Assembly: GCA_004558595.1 (NCBI GenBank)
Contig: SFCN01000071.1
Coordinates: forward strand, 1-11,005
Origin: Phascolarctobacterium sp.
GTDB lineage: Bacteria > Bacillota > Negativicutes > Acidaminococcales > Acidaminococcaceae
DNA length: 11,005 bases
Direction: 5' to 3'
In this document: piece after piece, positions 6,730 through 11,005 of the stretch
How positions within the stretch are numbered: position 1 is the first letter of the stretch
How the letters are laid out: each line of letters starts with the position of its first letter
Made by a program: the position numbers and the translations under genes
Notes under the pieces: generated by a model
Databases searched by the model: none
What the model saw: only the letters and a program-made list of their open reading frames with translations
Told to the model about the DNA's origin: nothing

Positions 6730-8166
6730 TTATTCACCTTCAGCGAGGGGTTTAGGCTCCGCTGCAATTACTTCATCAGCATTATCAGGATATCTGGAGC
6801 TAAAGCATGCTAAGCACAAACCATCCGGGTCAATGTTGCTAACAGCGCGCTTCATACCATCCATAGAAATATAGTGCAAACTATCTGCGCCAATGAAACG
6901 GCAAATCTCGTCCTCAGTGCAACGAGCAGCGATCAATTGCTTACGCTCGGAGGTATCGATGCCATAGTAGCAGCTATCCACAACCGGAGGAGAAGAAATG
7001 CACACATGTACTTCTCTTGCTCCTGCCTCCTTAAGTAGCTTTACTACCTTGCCGCTAGTGGTACCGCGTACAATGGAGTCATCCACCATAACTACGGATT
7101 TACCAGCTACAACGCTGCGAATCGGATTTAATTTCAAACGAACCGCATTGGCACGTTGCTTTTGGGTAGGCTGGATAAAGGTACGTCCCACATAACGGTT
7201 TTTATTAAGACCTTCCATAAAGGGAATGCCGGACTCTAAGGCATAACCGATAGCAGCGGGAGTGCCGCTATCCGGAGCGGAAATAACGATATCGGGATGG
7301 ATATCCTTAGTTTCCTTAGCCAGCTCACGACCCATTTGGATGCGGGCATCATAAACAGGCTGATTATCGATCACGCTGTCATTGCGTGCGAAATATACAT
7401 ATTCAAAAATGCAGTGAGCAGTTTTTTCCGGTAGCTTCTCGCACCACATCATGCTACGAGGTTCAGCATTATCGCTGTCGATAATAACCATTTCACCGGG
7501 CTTCACATCACGAACCATCTCTGCGCCTACCAAATCAAAAGCGCAGGATTCCGAGGCTACGCACCAGCCATTTTCCATCTTACCTAGAACTAAGGGACGG
7601 AAGCCGTAGGAGTCGCGAACAGCGATAATCTTATTGTCAGTCATCAGCAAAATGGCAAAGGCGCCGCGAATTTGCTTTACGGACTCCGCAACACGTTCTT
7701 CGATGGTCGGACGCGCGCTCAAAGCAATGAGGGATAACAGCACTTCTGTATCGACTGTAGTGGTAAATACAGCGCCCTCCTTAGCCAGATTTTGGCGCAG
7801 CTGAGCTGCGTTGGTCAGATTGCCATTATGGCTCAAGGCTAAGTTACCACCATCAAAAAACACCTTTAAGGGCTGAATATTATAGGCCATGCTGGCGCCG
7901 GTGGTAGAATAACGCACATGGCCGATGGCTGCAAAGCCATCCATGTCACTTACGCCTTCTTTAAATACATCCGGCACCAAGCCCATGCCCTTTTTAATTT
8001 TCATCTTTTTGCCATCGGTAACTACGATACCGGTGCTTTCTTGACCGCGGTGCTGCAGAGCATACAGACCCCAGTAGGTATTTAGCGCTACATCCTCACT
8101 GTGACTGAAAATGCCAAAGACGCCACATTCCTCATGCAGCTTATCATCCTTAAATAAATCTTCCAC
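6730..8166 (-). CDS. purF: Amidophosphoribosyltransferase, Bacillus-type (propeptide and Fe-S cluster)
   Basis: PurF makes phosphoribosylamine from PRPP and glutamine, the committed step. The 478-residue protein has an N-terminal Ntn glutaminase domain whose nucleophile Cys14 (HEECGVFGIF) is exposed after removal of a 13-residue propeptide, and a C-terminal PRTase domain with the PRPP loop VDDSIVRGTTS (361-371). Four cysteines at 252, 399, 451 and 454 match the 4Fe-4S ligands of B. subtilis PurF, a cluster linked to oxygen sensitivity. The start is the GTG at 8166, because AAAAGGAGAG stands 5 bases upstream. A longer in-frame GTG at 8193 would put that site inside the gene and abnormally extend the propeptide. 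purE lies 37 bases upstream. Confidence 0.96.
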   Translation of the reverse strand: MEDLFKDDKLHEECGVFGIFSHSEDVALNTYWGLYALQHRGQESTGIVVTDGKKMKIKKGMGLVPDVFKEGVSDMDGFAAIGHVRYSTTGASMAYNIQPLKVFFDGGNLALSHNGNLTNAAQLRQNLAKEGAVFTTTVDTEVLLSLIALSARPTIEERVAESVKQIRGAFAILLMTDNKIIAVRDSYGFRPLVLGKMENGWCVASESCAFDLVGAEMVRDVKPGEMVIIDSDNAEPRSMMWCEKLPEKTAHCIFEYVYFARNDSVIDNQPVYDARIQMGRELAKETKDIHPDIVISAPDSGTPAAIGYALESGIPFMEGLNKNRYVGRTFIQPTQKQRANAVRLKLNPIRSVVAGKSVVMVDDSIVRGTTSGKVVKLLKEAGAREVHVCISSPPVVDSCYYGIDTSERKQLIAARCTEDEICRFIGADSLHYISMDGMKRAVSNIDPDGLCLACFSSRYPDNADEVIAAEPKPLAEGE

Positions 8167-8203
8167 AATAACTCTCCTTTTATTTGTAATCACTAAGAGG
8201 GGA

Positions 8204-8701
8204 TTATTTGCCTTCTGCTCTCAATTTAGCCAGCTTTTCACCCTTGGCTTTTACTTCTTCCTGCATTTTTAGGCGGTTATCAGCCAGCTTTTGCACTAAT
8301 TCAGGATATTTAGTCGCCAAAATCTGCACTGCGAAAAGAGCAGCGTTTTTAGCGCCGTTAATTGCCATAGTAGCAACGGGAATGCCAGAGGGCATTTGTA
8401 CAAAGCTGAGCAATGCGTCCATACCACCCAAGGGAGTAGCATTAATAGGAATACCGATAACGGGAACTGTGGTATAGGCAGCGATAACACCACCTAAATG
8501 CGCTGCTGCGCCAGCTGCGGCTATAATGACCTCCACGCCGCGCTCACGAGCGCCGGCTGCAAATTCGTGTACCACATCGGGAGTGCGATGAGCCGAGGCT
8601 ACCACAACCTCTACCTCCACACCGAATTCCTTTAGAGTCTTTTCCGCAGGCTCCAAAATAGGCCAGTCAGAATTACTGCCCATAATGATTGCGACTTTCA
8701 T
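8204..8701 (-). CDS. purE: N5-carboxyaminoimidazole ribonucleotide mutase (class I PurE)
   Basis: PurE class I converts N5-CAIR to CAIR. The 165-residue protein has the full signature: GSNSDWPI at the N-terminus, ASAHRTP with the catalytic His38, AAAGAAAHLGGVIAAYT, and TPLGGMDALLSFVQMPSGIPVAT. It ends in a lysine-rich helix. Class I enzymes normally need PurK to supply N5-CAIR, and no purK is in this window. It is the first gene of the purine cluster. The ATG at 8701 is preceded by GGAGGTAGAGG. Its roughly 108-base leader contains an intrinsic-terminator-like hairpin, and its promoter sits directly beside two PurBoxes, so both repression by PurR and leader control are plausible. Confidence 0.97.
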   Translation of the reverse strand: MKVAIIMGSNSDWPILEPAEKTLKEFGVEVEVVVASAHRTPDVVHEFAAGARERGVEVIIAAAGAAAHLGGVIAAYTTVPVIGIPINATPLGGMDALLSFVQMPSGIPVATMAINGAKNAALFAVQILATKYPELVQKLADNRLKMQEEVKAKGEKLAKLRAEGK

Positions 8702-8729
8702 GAACCTCTACCTCCAAAATATGCTAACT

Positions 8730-8789
8730 AAAAAACAAAACCCAAGCAAGCCTTCCTCAATCTTCAAGCAAGTAAATCTTTCTCGGGTT
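8730..8789 (-). terminator. Terminator-like hairpin in the purE leader (possible attenuator)
   Basis: In the minus-strand RNA AACCCGAG (8789-8782) pairs with CUUGGGUU (8746-8739) over eight base pairs including one G-U. It is followed directly by UUGUUUUUU. The 35-base loop holds half of an imperfect tandem repeat (AAGATT...CTTGCTTG twice). It lies between the promoter and the purE ribosome binding site, so it would end transcription before the operon unless prevented. I recognise no known riboswitch. Confidence 0.5.
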
Positions 8790-8815
8790 CATCATACTAC
8801 AGTGTACTTATCATA

Positions 8816-8844
8816 ATTATACCAATCCAACGCGTCAACGTCAA
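8816..8844 (-). promoter_or_regulatory. Main promoter of the purine operon
   Basis: The -35 is TTGACG (8839-8844), followed by a 17-base spacer and a perfect TATAAT (8816-8821). The TTGACG hexamer is duplicated in tandem; only the upstream copy is at correct spacing. The predicted transcript start is near 8809. Confidence 0.9.
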
Positions 8845-8848
8845 ATAA

Positions 8849-8892
8849 AAATGTGAACTTTTTAACAGTTTTTACGAAAATCGTTCGGAAAT
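8849..8892 (-). promoter_or_regulatory. PurR operator: pair of inverted PurBoxes
   Basis: ATTTCCGAACGAT (8892-8880, minus strand) matches the Bacillus PurBox AWWWCCGAACWWT at 12 of 13 positions. On the opposite strand AAATGTGAACTTT (8849-8861) matches at 11 of 13. The boxes face each other across 18 bases, close to the 16-17 described for B. subtilis PurR sites, and end 4 bases upstream of the -35. In B. subtilis, PurR represses purine genes and PRPP relieves it; the same is inferred here. Confidence 0.75.
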
Positions 8893-8943
8893 CTTGCTGT
8901 ACCCTCTGGGTTAACGAGATCCTTTATTCTGGTTTATAAGAAT

Positions 8944-8982
8944 AACCTCCAAAACAGTTTTGAAAAGCTGTTATTGGAGGTT
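8944..8982 (-). terminator. Hairpin terminator after the NhaC-family gene
   Basis: AACCTCCAATAACAG pairs with CTGTTTTGGAGGTT, 14 base pairs with one bulged base, around a 10-base loop. It begins 14 bases beyond the antiporter stop. The following AUUCUUAU is only a weak U-tract, so termination may be partial. Confidence 0.65.
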
Positions 8983-8996
8983 CCTAAAGTTTAATA

Positions 8997-10652
8997 TTAA
9001 GCTTCCTTACCCACACGGCTACGGATAATAAGCATGGTAATAAGCATCAGCCCCAAGGTAATGGGCAGAGAGATAAGCGCCACGGAGCTTTCACACATAT
9101 AAGCGATGGCTCCTGCAATCAAATAACCAACGAAGGAAACAGCAGCTGCAGTCAACGCATAAGGCAGCTGAGTAGAAACATGGTTCACATGGTTAGATTG
9201 GGCACCGGCAGAGGCCATAATGGTGGTATCACTGATGGGTGAGCAATGGTCACCGGCTACAGCGCCGGAGAGACAGGCTGCGATGGAAATAATCAGCATT
9301 TGATAGGTATCAGCTGTGCCGAAAACATTGCACACGATGGGAATCAAAATAGCGAAAGTGCCCCAGCTTGTACCAGTGGAGAAGGCCAGGAAAACAGCCA
9401 CAATGAAAATAATCGCGGGCAGGAACATTTTGAGAAGACCTGCGGAGCCTGCTACCAAGTCATGGACATAGAATTTAGCTCCCAAAAGGCCGGTCATGCC
9501 GGACAAAGTCCAAGCCATGGTCAAAATCATAATCGGGGCAACCATAGCACGGAAGCCTGCAGGAATGCACTCAGCAAACTCTTGGAAGGTCATCACATCA
9601 CGAGTCATATAAAAGGCAAAGACGAAGAAGAAGGTTACCATGCTGCCTAGCACAAGTCCTTTAGAAGCGTCAGCGCCTGCGAAAGCATCGACGAAGCTCT
9701 CACCAGTGAAATAGCCACCGGTATAAACCATGCCGATAATGCAGCAGATAATCAAAACAGCTACGGGCATAACGAGGTCGATTACTGCGCCATTGGGTTT
9801 TTCATTCTTTTCATCCACATCACCATAGGGACGGTCGCTTGTGGTAAATAAGTCACCCTTGATTGCGTTTTCTTCGTGCGTTTTCATGAGACCAAAATCA
9901 AATTTCAAAACTGTGATGAGAATCATCATGAACAAGGTACCTAAAGCATAGAAATTATAGGGAATGGTGCTTAGGAACATACTAAAGCCGTTAATATCGC
10001 TGCCCTTAGGCACGGAGGACGTTACAGCTGCAGCCCAGCTGGACACAGGCGCAATAATACAAATAGGGGCAGCGGTAGCGTCAATCAAATAAGCCAGCTT
10101 AGCGCGGCTCACCTGATGGCGATCGGTCACAGGGCGCATAACCGAGCCAACAGTCAGGCAGTTAAAATAGTCATCCACAAAAATCAATACGCCAAGCGCA
10201 ATGGTTGCCAGCTGTGCACCTACCCGGGACTTAATATTGCGAGAAGCCCATTGACCGAAGGCAGCGGAGCCACCAACCTTATTCATCAAAGCAACCATAA
10301 TACCGAGAATAACCAAGAAAACAAGAATGCCTACATTCCAGCTATCGGCCAGCTTGGTAATCATGCCACCGTCCTCATGGAAGAGCAGCGTGTTAAACAT
10401 CAATTCCAAATTACCATTAGCATAAAGCAAGGCGCCGATGGCAATACCAACAAACAGGGACGAATATACTTCCTTGGTAATTAAGGCCAAGCCAATGGCT
10501 ATTACGGGAGGAAGTAAGGAAAAAATCGTTGAATAAACAGACGGACGATATGTCTTAGGATCTACAGTATTAGGGGCTCCATAGCTGATAAACAAGAGTA
10601 CAGCTAATAACGCTACTGTTGAAAGTAAAAAGGGCAAATTAATTTTACGCAT
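8997..10652 (-). CDS. nhaC: NhaC-family Na+/H+ antiporter
   Basis: The protein is a 551-residue integral membrane protein with about a dozen hydrophobic segments and a hydrophilic loop near residues 252-288. Family blocks are FVDDYFNCLTVG (158-169), DATAAPICIIAPVSSW (191-206), AFSTGTSWGTFAILIPI (423-439) and GDHCSPISDTTIMASAGA (467-484), typical of the NhaC antiporter family. That family includes sodium/proton and malate-lactate exchangers, so the actual substrate is uncertain. The N-terminal LPFLLSTVALLAVLLFISYG is a first membrane segment rather than a cleaved signal. I chose ATG 10652 because GGAGTGA lies 8 bases before it; GTG 10664 overlaps that site. It is transcribed alone from the promoter at 10692-10721. 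A hairpin and the purine promoter separate it from purE, so a link with purine metabolism is not implied. Confidence 0.92.
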   Translation of the reverse strand: MRKINLPFLLSTVALLAVLLFISYGAPNTVDPKTYRPSVYSTIFSLLPPVIAIGLALITKEVYSSLFVGIAIGALLYANGNLELMFNTLLFHEDGGMITKLADSWNVGILVFLVILGIMVALMNKVGGSAAFGQWASRNIKSRVGAQLATIALGVLIFVDDYFNCLTVGSVMRPVTDRHQVSRAKLAYLIDATAAPICIIAPVSSWAAAVTSSVPKGSDINGFSMFLSTIPYNFYALGTLFMMILITVLKFDFGLMKTHEENAIKGDLFTTSDRPYGDVDEKNEKPNGAVIDLVMPVAVLIICCIIGMVYTGGYFTGESFVDAFAGADASKGLVLGSMVTFFFVFAFYMTRDVMTFQEFAECIPAGFRAMVAPIMILTMAWTLSGMTGLLGAKFYVHDLVAGSAGLLKMFLPAIIFIVAVFLAFSTGTSWGTFAILIPIVCNVFGTADTYQMLIISIAACLSGAVAGDHCSPISDTTIMASAGAQSNHVNHVSTQLPYALTAAAVSFVGYLIAGAIAYMCESSVALISLPITLGLMLITMLIIRSRVGKEA

Positions 10653-10691
10653 GCAATAAATCACTCCAATTTTTGAATTTTACTAAAATTT

Positions 10692-10721
10692 ATTATAACA
10701 TATTCTCCTGTGCGGAAACAA
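10692..10721 (-). promoter_or_regulatory. Promoter of the NhaC-family gene
   Basis: A perfect TATAAT -10 (10692-10697) stands 18 bases from a weak -35, TTGTTT (10716-10721). The predicted leader is about 33 bases. The promoter abuts the repeat cluster, which starts near 10743. Confidence 0.65.
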
Positions 10722-10742
10722 GAAGAAAATTTTATACTTTTT

Positions 10743-10858
10743 GTAAGGCTATCTATCCTCAGTCGGCTCAGGAATGAGTAATTAGTAAGCGGCCAGCGAG
10801 CTTTACTTGCGAGCAGCCCACTTGCTAATTACTCATTATATTTATGCCTTACGCTGGC
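10743..10858. repeat. Nested inverted-repeat element, non-coding
   Basis: Three nested complementary pairs are visible. GTAAGGC (10743-10749) faces GCCTTAC (10845-10851). A 20-base arm at 10773-10792 starting AATGAGTAATTAG faces its near-perfect complement at 10818-10837 (18 of 20 identical). GCCAGCG (10792-10798) matches CGCTGGC (10852-10858). The 25-base centre holds GCGAGC twice. It resembles a small non-autonomous repeat or a structured palindromic element. No open frame or known family is recognised. Confidence 0.7.
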
Positions 10859-10962
10859 AGCTATCTATCCTCAGTCGGCTCACAAGCAAGCAGAACCTGA
10901 TAACAGACTGCCTCACGCCGACACGCCTCCCTGCACGCATACAAATGTGGCAGCTATCTATC
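10748..10962. repeat. Direct repeats of a 23-base unit beginning GCTATCTATC
   Basis: An identical 23-base unit (GCTATCTATCCT...CGGCTCA) occurs at 10748-10770 and 10860-10882. A third copy keeps only the first 10 bases at 10953-10962. Copies are 112 and 93 bases apart. The first two bracket the inverted-repeat core. Confidence 0.8.
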
Positions 10963-11005
10963 ACGCTCCGCATGCTCCCTATTCGGTCGCATGCTCTGCG
11001 AAAGC
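10883..11005. other. Non-coding tail of the repeat cluster at the window edge
   Basis: No gene, RNA or promoter is recognised here. CGCATGCTC occurs twice (10969-10977 and 10988-10996) around CCTATTCGGT. The composition is unlike the neighbouring genes. The stretch probably continues a repeat-rich intergenic region beyond the window. Confidence 0.4.

Noticed and set aside
8702..8809. purE leader considered as a known purine, THF or ZTP riboswitch
   Set aside because: None of the conserved cores of those classes is visible. Only a terminator-like hairpin can be supported.
8893..8940. Small hairpin ACCC-TCT-GGGT upstream of the PurBoxes considered as a terminator
   Set aside because: The stem is only four base pairs and no T-tract follows on either strand.
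10748..10962. Spaced direct repeats considered as a CRISPR array
   Set aside because: There are only two full copies and one 10-base partial copy, with unequal spacing near 90 bases, inverted repeats in between and no cas gene.

Overview
The window looks like chromosomal DNA from a low-to-mid GC Firmicute, most plausibly a gut anaerobe of the Negativicutes or Clostridia. This rests on consensus sigma-A type promoters, purine-rich ribosome binding sites, a Bacillus-type PurF with propeptide and four iron-sulfur cysteines, and a Bacillus-type PurR operator pair. The genus is a guess.

Left part (1-1592). A gene runs off the left edge on the minus strand; its C-terminal half is clearly from the protein-arginine kinase McsB, but its N-terminal half is not. 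Next come a minus-strand DUF190 gene with a glutamine-rich tail and, divergently, a plus-strand FlK-like hotdog thioesterase. Each has its own promoter and terminator. The thioesterase and guaB converge on a shared bidirectional terminator.

Centre (1600-8892). A minus-strand purine cluster reads purE-purF-purM-purN-purH'-purD-guaB. It covers AIR carboxylation, PRPP amidation, GAR synthesis and formylation, AIR synthesis, IMP ring closure and the first step toward GMP. It starts from a near-perfect promoter directly downstream of two inverted PurBoxes, and an intrinsic-terminator-like hairpin lies in the purE leader. Two genes are abnormal. purH encodes only the IMP cyclohydrolase domain, ending cleanly at the domain boundary. 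guaB is split by an apparent out-of-frame deletion of about 41 bases that removes a conserved barrel segment. Genes for purC, purK, purB, the FGAM synthase subunits and AICAR transformylase are not in the window.

Right part (8944-11005). A separately transcribed NhaC-family antiporter gene is followed, upstream of its promoter, by about 260 bases of non-coding repeat DNA: a long inverted repeat, a 23-base direct repeat and a third partial copy.

No new multi-gene system is evident. The items most worth checking are the chimeric left-edge gene, the broken guaB, the single-domain PurH, the purE leader and the right-end repeat cluster. The first two could be assembly errors rather than biology.
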